Source of the DNA: a bacterium
GTDB lineage: Bacteria > Bacillota_A > Clostridia > Lachnospirales > Lachnospiraceae
Direction: 5' to 3'
DNA: 64,000 nt
Assembly: GCA_004562915.1 (NCBI GenBank)
Contig: SFQZ01000004.1
Span: 21,186 to 85,185, forward strand
The notes beneath the pieces were generated by a model that ran no database searches, had not been told where the DNA came from, and worked only from the letters and a program-made list of their open reading frames with translations. A program made the position numbers and the translations under genes. Shown here in pieces: positions 43,211 to 51,651 of the stretch. Position 1 is the first letter of the stretch. Each line of letters begins with the position of its first letter.

Positions 43211-43934
43211 TTTTATACCCTCTGGGCGTTACCATTTTTCCATTAATTTCTTTTGTCTGAGAATTACCGATCCAAACCGTGGTAAACATATCTACCTGCG
43301 TATCCCGTAGTTCCCGCAGGCTCAAAACTTTCCAGTTTTCTCCTTCTCTTCCAATATAGCTTACGATTCCACAGACCGTATCCGGTGATTTGTATTGCAT
43401 CATCAGATCACAAGCTTTCTGCAGATAATCATGCCTCTTTTTACTGGAAGGATTATACAGACAGATTACAAAGTCCGCCTTCGATGCTCCCAGAAGCCGT
43501 GCCTCAATCTTTTCCCATGGAGTAAGAAGATCACTGAGACTGATCAGACAAAAATCATGAATCAGCGGAGCTCCCAGAACTGCTGCACCTCCTGTGGCTG
43601 CTGTAACCCCCGGAATAATCTCAAGTTCCACATCAGGATAATTTACTCCCACTTCATACATCAGACCTGACATACCATAAACTCCGGCGTCTCCGCTGCA
43701 GATCATAGAAACTGTTTTTCCTTTCTTTGCTTCCTCAAAAGCCATCACACACCGATCCACTTCTTTTTTCATCGGTGTTGTAAGAAATTCTTTTCCTGCA
43801 AAATGTTCTTTTACCAGATCTACATAAACGGTATAGCCGATGATCACATCACTTTTTTCCATTGCATGAATCGCTTTCAGAGTCATCTGTTCATACTCTC
43901 CCGGTCCGATTCCTATTACATATAATTTATTCAA
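43203..43934 (-). CDS. cbiH: Cobalt-precorrin-3B C17-methyltransferase
   Basis: A 243-aa SAM-dependent methyltransferase performing C17 methylation with ring contraction (CbiH/CobJ). It shows YVIGIGPGEYEQMTLKA, ICSGDAGVYGMSGLMYE and GVTAATGGAAVLGAPLIHDF. A TTG start is preferred: GGAG lies 8 nt upstream, whereas the GTG three codons earlier touches the GGAG. It overlaps the end of cbiG by 8 nt. Confidence 0.94.
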   Translation of the reverse strand: MNKLYVIGIGPGEYEQMTLKAIHAMEKSDVIIGYTVYVDLVKEHFAGKEFLTTPMKKEVDRCVMAFEEAKKGKTVSMICSGDAGVYGMSGLMYEVGVNYPDVELEIIPGVTAATGGAAVLGAPLIHDFCLISLSDLLTPWEKIEARLLGASKADFVICLYNPSSKKRHDYLQKACDLMMQYKSPDTVCGIVSYIGREGENWKVLSLRELRDTQVDMFTTVWIGNSQTKEINGKMVTPRGYKNV

Positions 43935-44988
43935 AATCCACACTCCAATCTTCTACGGCACACGCCACGGTAACTCCGTTTCCTGCCTGTTTTTTTACGA
44001 GCAGTGTTCCATGTCCACTTGCCAGACATGCACTTCTCTCACATACATTGTCCACACCGGTAATCCTGTTTACAAAAGCAGAGGGCGTAAATTCTCCTTC
44101 CAGCTGCCCAAGCTCATCGCCAGTATAGGTAAGCAGCGGCAGCTGCCATTTTTCACAGAATGCTTTCAATCCCGGTTCTTCTTTTTTCAAATCAATACTC
44201 GCTGCCTGCCTGACAGCCTGTGGAAAAATCCCATGCTGTTCCAATACCAGGCGAACCTGCTCTTCGATCACTTCTTCCGGCATCCCCTTTTTACATCCAA
44301 TTCCCAATGTAATCGTCTTCGGAATCAAATGAAGAACCTGTTGCTCCGGCAGCTGGATCCAGAATGTCGCCTGACGGCCATCCGGACTTGCTGCTTTTGA
44401 AAACAAGAGTTCCGGAAATACATTCTGATTTTCTTTTTCAAAATATCCCTGTCCGGCTCCGGCATTCAGGCGAATATCCTGAAGAACCAACGCAGATACT
44501 TCTTTTGCCAGCCTCATATCGGATATCGCCAGATGATTTTTCCTGGCGAATACATCCACGGCAAAATGATGATTGACATCCGTAGCTGTAGTAATCACCG
44601 GAATCGCTCCGATTTCTCCTGCTATCCAGCAAGCCAGTTCATTGGCACCACCCAGATGACCGGAGAGCAACGGAATCACAAAGCTTCCCTTTTCATCCAG
44701 TACCAGCACCGCAGGATCCGTCTTTTTGCTTTTCACAAACGGTGCGATCGTGCGTACCGCAATCCCGGATGCACCGATAAAAATCACTCCATCTGCATCC
44801 GGAATCCATTCCCCTGCCCATTGACTGAGGCTTTCTTCCACCTGAATGATATCACCGTTATAGGGCGCTTTTACATATTTACTTTTCAAAAAGGCTTTCG
44901 TCTCGAATCCATGCTTTGAAGCTGTCATTTGCAGCCGCTTTTCCAGTTCCCATCCATTTCGGGTAAATGCTATCAGAATCAGTTTCAT
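43927..44988 (-). CDS. cbiG: Cobalt-precorrin-5A hydrolase
   Basis: Opens the delta-lactone and releases acetaldehyde from cobalt-precorrin-5A, a step specific to the anaerobic pathway. The 353-aa protein has the N-terminal FIGASGIAVRTIAPFVKSKK and PLLSGHLGGANELACWIA, and the C-terminal CobE-like domain with GIGCKKGMPEEVIEEQV and CERSACLASG. It is in line with cbiF (6-nt gap) and has a weaker GAAGA ribosome binding site. Confidence 0.93.
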   Translation of the reverse strand: MKLILIAFTRNGWELEKRLQMTASKHGFETKAFLKSKYVKAPYNGDIIQVEESLSQWAGEWIPDADGVIFIGASGIAVRTIAPFVKSKKTDPAVLVLDEKGSFVIPLLSGHLGGANELACWIAGEIGAIPVITTATDVNHHFAVDVFARKNHLAISDMRLAKEVSALVLQDIRLNAGAGQGYFEKENQNVFPELLFSKAASPDGRQATFWIQLPEQQVLHLIPKTITLGIGCKKGMPEEVIEEQVRLVLEQHGIFPQAVRQAASIDLKKEEPGLKAFCEKWQLPLLTYTGDELGQLEGEFTPSAFVNRITGVDNVCERSACLASGHGTLLVKKQAGNGVTVACAVEDWSVDFE

Positions 44989-44994
44989 TTATCT

Positions 44995-45765
44995 TCATTC
45001 TTTCTCTGAAATACTTGCTTCACGAAATTCTGTCGTAAATGCCGGGTTGTAAAGCTCTGATCTGTTATAATGGCTATGTTTTACCACATCTCCGATGATC
45101 ATCAATGCAGTTTTCGTAATCTGATTTTCACTGGCTGTCTTTGCCAATGTACCTACTGTACAGATAAACGTCTTTTCATCCTCCCAGGTTGCCTTATACA
45201 CTATAGCTGCCGGAGTATCCTCCGAATAGCCTCCCGCAATCAGCCGTCTGCTCAATTCTTCCAACATACCTGTACTTAAGAACACAACCATAGTAGCATG
45301 GTGAGCCGCAAAAGATTCAATACTTTCTTTCTCCGGTACAGGAGTTCTTCCTGCCATTCTTGTGATGATCACGCTCTGTGATACATCCGGAAGCGTATAC
45401 TCCAGATTCAATGCCGAAGCTGCTCCGCAAAATGAGCTGACACCCGGACAATAATCAAACAGAATCCGCTTCTCTTCCAGAACATCCATCTGTTCCCGAA
45501 TCGCTCCATATAAGGAGGGATCTCCCGTATGAAGACGAACGGTGGTAAGTCCCTGTTCTTCCGCCTCAAACATAACATCCAGCACTTCTTCCAGCGTCAT
45601 CTTTGCGCTGTTATATATCCGGCATCCCGCCTTTGCATAATCCAAAAGCTGAGGATTGACCAGGGAACCGGCATAGATGATCACATCTGCTTCCTCTAAA
45701 AATTTTTTCCCCCGAAGAGTAATCAGATCCGGTGCTCCGGAACCTGCTCCTACAAAATGTACCAT
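44995..45765 (-). CDS. cbiF: Cobalt-precorrin-4 C11-methyltransferase
   Basis: A 256-aa SAM-dependent methyltransferase (CbiF/CobM). Signatures are FVGAGSGAPDLITLRGKKFL, LHTGDPSLYGAIREQ and GVSSFCGAASALNLEYTLP. AAGGAGAACAGT precedes the ATG. A 45-nt gap separates it from the upstream cbiL. Confidence 0.95.
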   Translation of the reverse strand: MVHFVGAGSGAPDLITLRGKKFLEEADVIIYAGSLVNPQLLDYAKAGCRIYNSAKMTLEEVLDVMFEAEEQGLTTVRLHTGDPSLYGAIREQMDVLEEKRILFDYCPGVSSFCGAASALNLEYTLPDVSQSVIITRMAGRTPVPEKESIESFAAHHATMVVFLSTGMLEELSRRLIAGGYSEDTPAAIVYKATWEDEKTFICTVGTLAKTASENQITKTALMIIGDVVKHSHYNRSELYNPAFTTEFREASISEKE

Positions 45766-45810
45766 ACTGTTCTCCTTACTATCTTTTTATTCCATCTATT
45801 TCTTTTCATT

Positions 45811-46500
45811 TTATTCTTTCACAATAATCAACGAATAATATCCTGCACTTTCCGGTATCTCCTGAGCACTCTCATAAATCTTTTCATCCGGCATTCCACA
45901 GTTTTCTATCATGACCGCCTTCTGACCGCTTCTTATGATGCTCTCCCGGACTTCTTTCATTTTCCGCCCGGTCTTCATCAACACTTTTGTTCCCGGCATT
46001 TTCAAAATTTCGTCCATTTCCTGGGCCTTATAAGTAGCCGGAATTACATGAAGCGGTTCTGCCATCTCCACAAGCCCCATATTCAGACGTGCTGCCACTG
46101 CACAAAAAGAAGTAATACCGCTTACAATCTCTGCTTCATACCCACGTTCTAAAATCCGTTTATGCACGTAAAGATAGGTAGAGTACACTGTAGGATCTCC
46201 TAACGTAAGAAATACTACATTCTTCCCCTGTCTCAGATAATCTTCCACATCATCCGCAGCTTTCTTATGATTTGCCTCCAGCACTGCTTTTTCCTTTGTC
46301 ATGGGCATTGCCACCGGAATCAGTGTTTTCGAATCCATTCCTTCATAGACTCCCCTAACAATCTGATAAGCCACACTGGCTTTGATATCATTTCCCGGCA
46401 CAGCAATTACTTCATTTTCCTGTATCAGCCGCAATGCTTTCAAAGTCAAAAGTTCCGGATCTCCCGGGCCTACACCCAGTCCATATAATTTCCCCTGCAT
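45811..46500 (-). CDS. cbiL: Cobalt-precorrin-2 C20-methyltransferase
   Basis: A 229-aa SAM-dependent methyltransferase (CbiL/CobI), the first methylation after cobalt insertion. It has LYGLGVGPGDPELLTLKALR, FLTLGDPTVYSTYLY and GITSFCAVAARLN. It starts 2 nt after the cbiD stop and has AGGAGGT at good distance. Confidence 0.95.
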   Translation of the reverse strand: MQGKLYGLGVGPGDPELLTLKALRLIQENEVIAVPGNDIKASVAYQIVRGVYEGMDSKTLIPVAMPMTKEKAVLEANHKKAADDVEDYLRQGKNVVFLTLGDPTVYSTYLYVHKRILERGYEAEIVSGITSFCAVAARLNMGLVEMAEPLHVIPATYKAQEMDEILKMPGTKVLMKTGRKMKEVRESIIRSGQKAVMIENCGMPDEKIYESAQEIPESAGYYSLIIVKE

Positions 46501-46502
46501 AA

Positions 46503-47657
46503 CTACCTCCTGTTTATTTCGTCCAGAAGTTCATCTGCCAACCGTGTTCTTCCCAGCTCTCCATAAACATTGGAAAAGAGAATCGCGCCCACCTGCAGAT
46601 TTTCTCCTGATCGTTTATTTAAATAATAATCTACTTTTTCCTCAATCTGCTGCATTGTTTTTTTCAGCATATGATCCTTGATCAAAATATCTACACTTTC
46701 CTCCGTAGTTATAGAATTTAGTATTTTCATTACCGTTTCATACCCTGCTCCTGCCCGCAGTGCATTGGCTGCCATCAGCTCAGCTCTGCTGTCAGCATTT
46801 CTTGAATGGGTATTCATAATTCCGCCGGCAGTCTTAATAAACTTACCTATATGTGCAATAAACAGGATTCCTTTCACTCCCATATCCCGGGCCATGTCCA
46901 GCGTCTCTCCCACGTAATTGCTGCATTTCATGGAATAAGTCAAATCTACCTGTATCTGATTTTCCGAAAATACCTGCCCATAATTTCCCGGAGTGATCAC
47001 AAGATACTCTGCCCCTGCTTTCACAAGCATCTGCATTTCCAGTTTTATGCTGGCAACAAGGGCTGCCTCACTCATAGGCACTACAATTCCACTGGTTCCC
47101 AGAACAGAGATACCGCCCTCTATTCCCAGACGGGGATTAAATGTTTTTTTTGCAAGTTCCACACCTGCCGGTATCTCAATCATAACATCCATACCACCGT
47201 CGAATCCATATTCCTTACAGACAGCTTCTACATTCTCACGTATCATCTTTCTTGGTGTATCATTGATCGCTGCAGCACCGGGAGGCTGAGTAAGCCCCGG
47301 TCTGGTCACTCTTCCCACACCGATTCCACCATCGATCGACACTTCTTTCCCGAAAGTTTTTTTCACCCGTGCATATACCAATATCCCATGAGTCACATCC
47401 GGGTCATCTCCTCCGTCCTTACGGACTGCACAGATCACTTCATCCGTGTTCATCCGGATATCCTCGATCAGAAGATGAAGAAGAATACCTTTCGGTGTTT
47501 CCAGTGCAACTTCCTCAACTTTCTCACCGGTCAGGAGCATACGCGCAGCGGCCTGGGCTGCTGCTGCCGCACAGGAACCGGTGGTATAACCGTACCGCAA
47601 TATATTATTCTTCTCATCGATTGTACAGTACATCTCCAATCCTGTTCTGTGTTCCAT
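46503..47657 (-). CDS. cbiD: Cobalt-precorrin-5B C1-methyltransferase
   Basis: A 384-aa methyltransferase specific to the anaerobic pathway. The family signature LRYGYTTGSCAAAAAQAAAR lies near the N-terminus, with GIGVGRVTRPGLTQPPGAAA and GILFIAHIGKFIKTAGGI. It is the first gene of the cobalamin operon, about 80 nt downstream of the riboswitch terminator. An AGGAGGAACAAA ribosome binding site is present. Confidence 0.95.
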   Translation of the reverse strand: MEHRTGLEMYCTIDEKNNILRYGYTTGSCAAAAAQAAARMLLTGEKVEEVALETPKGILLHLLIEDIRMNTDEVICAVRKDGGDDPDVTHGILVYARVKKTFGKEVSIDGGIGVGRVTRPGLTQPPGAAAINDTPRKMIRENVEAVCKEYGFDGGMDVMIEIPAGVELAKKTFNPRLGIEGGISVLGTSGIVVPMSEAALVASIKLEMQMLVKAGAEYLVITPGNYGQVFSENQIQVDLTYSMKCSNYVGETLDMARDMGVKGILFIAHIGKFIKTAGGIMNTHSRNADSRAELMAANALRAGAGYETVMKILNSITTEESVDILIKDHMLKKTMQQIEEKVDYYLNKRSGENLQVGAILFSNVYGELGRTRLADELLDEINRR

Positions 47658-47680
47658 TTTGTTCCTCCTGTTTAGAGATT

Positions 47681-47723
47681 GCCAAATGGTCAGTCTCTGA
47701 CATGCCGCAACTGACTTTTTGGC
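47681..47723. repeat. Palindromic repeat between riboswitch terminator and cbiD
   Basis: GCCAAATGGTCAGT pairs with ACTGACTTTTTGGC (12 of 14 positions) around a 15-nt loop. It shares the GGTCAGT...ACTGAC arms and a loop containing CATGCC with the hairpin at 61525-61567, so both are copies of one interspersed repeat type. Confidence 0.6.
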
Positions 47724-47737
47724 TTTGCCTTATATTT

Positions 47738-47899
47738 AAAAACCGCTGTCTCTACAGACAACGGTTTTCAATACTCTCTATGAAACTTCGGTTGCCGCAA
47801 AATTCCATAACGGAATACAGGCAGTAACCTGGCTTTTACAGTAACGGACTTGCGCAGGACTTTCACCCGCTTCCCTGACTCTGTATTCGTTAAATTTAC
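47738..47899 (-). ncRNA. Cobalamin riboswitch upstream of cbiD, with terminator
   Basis: On the minus strand the leader reads GGGAAGCGGGTGAAAGTCC, CCGTTACTGTAA and the B12 box AAGCCAGGTTACTGCC (47836-47821), the canonical cobalamin aptamer core. An intrinsic terminator (AACCGTTGTCTGTAGAGACAG-type stem, 47768-47738, with a T-run) follows. Cobalamin binding should repress the whole corrin operon. Confidence 0.95.
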
Positions 47900-47905
47900 G
47901 GCAAT

Positions 47906-47934
47906 ATTATAAACTTTTTCTTATTTGATGTCAA
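47906..47934 (-). promoter_or_regulatory. Consensus sigma-A promoter of the cobalamin operon
   Basis: Perfect TTGACA, a 17-bp spacer and perfect TATAAT lie immediately upstream of the riboswitch. The -35 begins 39 nt beyond the stop codon of the upstream cell-wall hydrolase. Confidence 0.92.
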
Positions 47935-47972
47935 TTATATTAGCTTTTTCCCGGAGACAATTATACCATTAT

Positions 47973-49895
47973 TTACTTTATAATCCATGTGGTATAGAAG
48001 GTAATATTTAAATATGTAAATGCCTCTGTTTTTACCCAATCCAATCCGGCACTTTCAAATGCTGCCGGTGTCATAAATCCCAGATAGTTGAAGTCTGTTT
48101 TACCATTTGGCATATTTAGTCCGGTCACAGTTCTTGGAGTATTGGAATTCTGATAAGCCTCCATAATGCTTCTGGCTCTTTTCACTGCTTCTTTCGCATT
48201 ATCTAAAGTGGAACTATGTATATTCTTTAAATACTTTGTCAGAGAGCCATTTCTTGCCACTTCAAACTGCTGCTTCTGATAAATCATTACATTCGCGCTT
48301 TCGGGATATAGATCACTATACATCCGGTTCAATATGACAAGCGCAACTCCGGTCATTCCCGGCATGCCCTGATTGCCTGCCTCTGCATATACTGCAGCTG
48401 CAAGGAATTCATCTTCCGTCACATCAACACCTACCTGTGGGTCAGTGGCAAACTGTTTTTCAACCGTATAGGTCTTTCCGTTTTTGGGATCCTGTACCTG
48501 TAAATATCTTTCTTCTTTTCCCGTACAAAGACCATTGGCATCAAAGGTATAAATATAATTTCCATAGCTATAAGTAGTTCCGGCTACCATTCTTCCATAT
48601 TTATCGATATAGTAGCCTCCAATACCGGTTACTCCTACCCAGTAGTCATAGGCCTTTGCGCCATTGCTCTTCAAATAATACCAGATTGAGCCAATCTTCA
48701 GCCAACCAGTCACCATCCAGCCATCTGCATCAAAGTAATACTCTACACCATCGATTTTTTTCCAGGTGGATTTCGGACGGGTTCCGTCACCATTGTCGTA
48801 ATACCAACGACCATCAGACGTCTGTACCCAGCCTCCCTCTGTAGTTTTTCCTTCAACCCAGGCACCACTGGCATCTACATAGTAATTATCGATCCATGTA
48901 TCGGCAGCCATTGCTCCATTACTCTGTAAATAGTACCATTTTCCGCCAATCTGCTGCCATCCGGTCAGCATGACACCGCTTCCGGACAGATAATACCAGC
49001 TTCCATCTATTTTCTGCCACCCGGTCAGCATGACACCGCTTCCGGACAGATAATACCAGCTTCCACCTATTTTCTGCCATCCGGTCAGCATGGCACCACT
49101 TGTGGACAGATAATACCAGCTTCCATCTATTTTCTGCCATCCGGTCAGCATGACACCGCTTCCGGACAGATAATACCAGCTCCCATCTATTTTCTGCCAC
49201 CCGGTCGTCATCCAGCCGTTTGCATCAAAATAATACCACTTTCCACCGATCAGTTCCCATTCCAATTTGGTATAGCTTCCGTCTGCATGACAATACCACC
49301 AGCGATTTCCGATTTTAATCCAGCGATCCTTTTCTTCCTCTTTGGTTTTATTCGGAACCCATACTCCGTCTGCATCTACATAATATTCTCCAACCCATGT
49401 ATCGGCAGCCATCACTCCATCACTGTTTAAATAATACCATTTCTCACTGATCTGCTGCCACCCGGTCAGCATGGCACCGCTTGCAGACAAATAGTACCAA
49501 TTTCCATCAACTTTCAGCCAGCCGGTTACCATCCAGCCATTTGCATCAAAATAATACATCTTTCCATCGATCAATTCCCAGTCCGATGTAGTATAGCTTC
49601 CGTCAGCATGTCTATACCACCAGCGGTTTCCGCTTTTGACCCAGCCTGACTGAATCTCCTGTTGAATAGTTTTCGTTTCTTTTTCAACAGTATCCTGATC
49701 TTCTGGATTCTGTTCCGGTTCCTGACTGTTTTCATCTGATGAAGTCTCTTTTTCTTCCTCATCATCTGTCATCTCTTCAGTGACTGCCACATTCTGTTCT
49801 TCACTTCCATCCATCACAGCAAGAGCCTCTGAAGGTGTAACTAATACAGCGATCAGACAACCTGCAAGTAACTTATTCACGATCTTTCTTTTCAT
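47973..49895 (-). CDS. Secreted cell-wall hydrolase with choline-binding-type repeats (SleB-like catalytic domain)
   Basis: A 640-aa exported protein. It has a signal peptide (MKRKIVNKLLAGCLIAVLVTP), an acidic Glu/Asp/Gln-rich linker to about residue 75, then about 18 cell-wall-binding repeats of 20 residues (WxxxxGxWYYLxxxGxMxTGW type). The C-terminal hydrolase domain of the SleB/CwlJ type (PF07486 family) follows, with the likely catalytic Glu in AAAVYAEAGNQGMPGMTGVA and VILNRMYSD and YQKQQFEVARNGS. The repeats bind choline or similar wall decorations; the domain probably cleaves peptidoglycan. The ATG with AGGTGG is preferred over an upstream GTG. Neighbouring spoIVA makes a sporulation or germination role possible but unproven. 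Confidence 0.85.
   Translation of the reverse strand: MKRKIVNKLLAGCLIAVLVTPSEALAVMDGSEEQNVAVTEEMTDDEEEKETSSDENSQEPEQNPEDQDTVEKETKTIQQEIQSGWVKSGNRWWYRHADGSYTTSDWELIDGKMYYFDANGWMVTGWLKVDGNWYYLSASGAMLTGWQQISEKWYYLNSDGVMAADTWVGEYYVDADGVWVPNKTKEEEKDRWIKIGNRWWYCHADGSYTKLEWELIGGKWYYFDANGWMTTGWQKIDGSWYYLSGSGVMLTGWQKIDGSWYYLSTSGAMLTGWQKIGGSWYYLSGSGVMLTGWQKIDGSWYYLSGSGVMLTGWQQIGGKWYYLQSNGAMAADTWIDNYYVDASGAWVEGKTTEGGWVQTSDGRWYYDNGDGTRPKSTWKKIDGVEYYFDADGWMVTGWLKIGSIWYYLKSNGAKAYDYWVGVTGIGGYYIDKYGRMVAGTTYSYGNYIYTFDANGLCTGKEERYLQVQDPKNGKTYTVEKQFATDPQVGVDVTEDEFLAAAVYAEAGNQGMPGMTGVALVILNRMYSDLYPESANVMIYQKQQFEVARNGSLTKYLKNIHSSTLDNAKEAVKRARSIMEAYQNSNTPRTVTGLNMPNGKTDFNYLGFMTPAAFESAGLDWVKTEAFTYLNITFYTTWIIK
48961..49200. 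repeat. Four 60-bp tandem repeats inside the cell-wall hydrolase gene
   Basis: Units starting at 48961, 49021, 49081 and 49141 are almost identical over 60 bp and encode 20-residue wall-binding repeats (TGWQKIDGSWYYLSGSGVML). DNA-level identity points to recent duplication or ongoing copy-number change. Confidence 0.92.
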
Positions 49896-50031
49896 ATGTA
49901 CCACCTGTTTTTCACTTTCTCGCCAATGTTTGTACTATGTTTCATATTTATACGACATTTTCTTTATTATATCTTTGTTACATTTCTTTGTCAATTCTTT
50001 TGCTTTTTTGTGTGTTTTTTACTAATAACAG

Positions 50032-50066
50032 AAAAAAAGGAAATGGCTTTCCTCAACCATTCCCTT
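50032..50066 (-). terminator. Intrinsic terminator of spoIVA
   Basis: On the minus strand GGAATGG pairs with CCATTTCC ahead of a run of seven T, 13 nt past the spoIVA stop codon. Confidence 0.65.
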
Positions 50067-50078
50067 TCCTATATTTTA

Positions 50079-51548
50079 TCAAATTATGATGCAGATCAGT
50101 CCGCCTTTGCTGTCGTTCACAATTTTCTGCATGGTATCCTGCAGTTTCACCTGACTTTCTTCACTGATCTGAGCAATTTTTGTGCGAATGCCATCCTCCA
50201 CCAGCTGTTCTATGGATTTTCCAAAAATATTTGTCTGCCAGATTCCTTCTTTTGATTTTGCATTTTCTTTAATAAAATCAATCAAATCTATCGCCTGCTG
50301 TTCATTTCCTACGATTGGTGCAATCTCTGTCTCGATATTGGCTTTGATCATATGGATGGATGGACTGGCTGATTTGATTTTGACTCCATATTTGTTTCCC
50401 TGTTTGATTACAACCGGTTCTTCCAGCGTGATTTCATTTTTTTCCGGAATCACAACACCATAACCACTCCCTCTGACAGATTCCATGGCATTTTTCACCT
50501 TCGCATACTCTTCCTTCATGCCGGCCAGTTCTTTCAGCGTATGGATCAGCTGATATTCACTGTTGATCACCACACCCGTCATTTCACTCATTACCTGGTA
50601 ATAATAGGGTTCTTTCATCTCAACCCGGACCCGCACTATACCATTGGATAGATTTACTTCTTCCAGTGCGGCACTTTTTACATACGTACTACCGATCTGC
50701 AGATTATCATTTTTTATATCTCTGATATACTTGAGCTTTCCCATCATTTCCTTTATCTGCTGCAAAAGATCCGCTTTCAGATAATGGGAGGGTTCCAGCA
50801 ATTCCACCCATTTGGGTATGTAATATTCAACCTGCCTTACGGGAAATTCATGAAGAATCTTTTCCAGGATTCGGACAATATCATCTTTTCTTAATTGTTC
50901 ACAGTTCACACTGAGAACTGCCGCCTTGTATTTATCCTGCAACTGTTCAACAAGCTTCAAAGTTTCTTCTTTGTATGGTTTTTGGGAATTTACCAAAATC
51001 AGAAATGGTTTTCCCTGTTTTTTTAACTCCTGAACCGTACGTTCTTCACTTTCTTCAAAATTATTCCTGGGTATTTCTCCAAACGAGCCATCACAGGTCA
51101 CTACGAGACCGATCGTTGAATGTTCCTGAATAACCTTTTTTGTTCCCACCTCAGCCGCCTGATGAAATGGTATCTCCTGTTCAAACCATGGGGTTTTTAC
51201 CATTCGTTCTTTTTCATTTTCCATATTTCCGGAAGCATCCGGTACCATAAATCCCACACAGTCAATCAGTCGGATTTTAACCGGAATATCTTCTCCCAAA
51301 TGTATTTCCACTGCTTCTTTGGGAATGAATTTCGGCTCCACGGTCGTAATCGTCTTACCGGAACCGGAAACCGGAAGCTGATCTTTCACTTCCCTCCTTG
51401 TCTGCTCATCCATGGCCGGCAAAGCCAGAAGTTCCATAAATCGTCTGATAAACGTTGACTTTCCTGTTCGTACCGGTCCCACCACTCCCACCAAAAACTG
51501 TCCCCTGGTGCGGGCCTGTATATCCTTATAAACTGAAAAAGGTTCCAT
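50079..51548 (-). CDS. spoIVA: Stage IV sporulation protein A (spore coat morphogenetic ATPase)
   Basis: A 489-aa protein that polymerises on the forespore surface using ATP and forms the base of the spore coat. The N-terminal P-loop domain has FLVGVVGPVRTGKSTFIRRF (about residues 17-36) and IRLIDCVGFMVPDASG. A long middle region and C-terminal domain follow, ending in a hydrophobic tail (GGLICIII) that fits membrane attachment. The ATG is used because the protein then aligns with the known N-terminus; an upstream TTG also exists. A CATATTGT with a weak -35 upstream could be a sigma-E promoter, low confidence. Confidence 0.95.
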   Translation of the reverse strand: MEPFSVYKDIQARTRGQFLVGVVGPVRTGKSTFIRRFMELLALPAMDEQTRREVKDQLPVSGSGKTITTVEPKFIPKEAVEIHLGEDIPVKIRLIDCVGFMVPDASGNMENEKERMVKTPWFEQEIPFHQAAEVGTKKVIQEHSTIGLVVTCDGSFGEIPRNNFEESEERTVQELKKQGKPFLILVNSQKPYKEETLKLVEQLQDKYKAAVLSVNCEQLRKDDIVRILEKILHEFPVRQVEYYIPKWVELLEPSHYLKADLLQQIKEMMGKLKYIRDIKNDNLQIGSTYVKSAALEEVNLSNGIVRVRVEMKEPYYYQVMSEMTGVVINSEYQLIHTLKELAGMKEEYAKVKNAMESVRGSGYGVVIPEKNEITLEEPVVIKQGNKYGVKIKSASPSIHMIKANIETEIAPIVGNEQQAIDLIDFIKENAKSKEGIWQTNIFGKSIEQLVEDGIRTKIAQISEESQVKLQDTMQKIVNDSKGGLICIII

Positions 51549-51651
51549 GCGGTCCAATGCCCTCCTTACCTGTACTGGTTATATTTTATGAGAGCGTAAT
51601 TCACAATATGTCAGTCAGTCTATGAAATTACTCAACAACCGTTTTTCCCTT

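Noticed and set aside
48961..49200. CRISPR-like array of 60-bp units
   Set aside because: The units are contiguous tandem repeats without spacers, in frame, encoding 20-residue wall-binding repeats; no cas genes are nearby.
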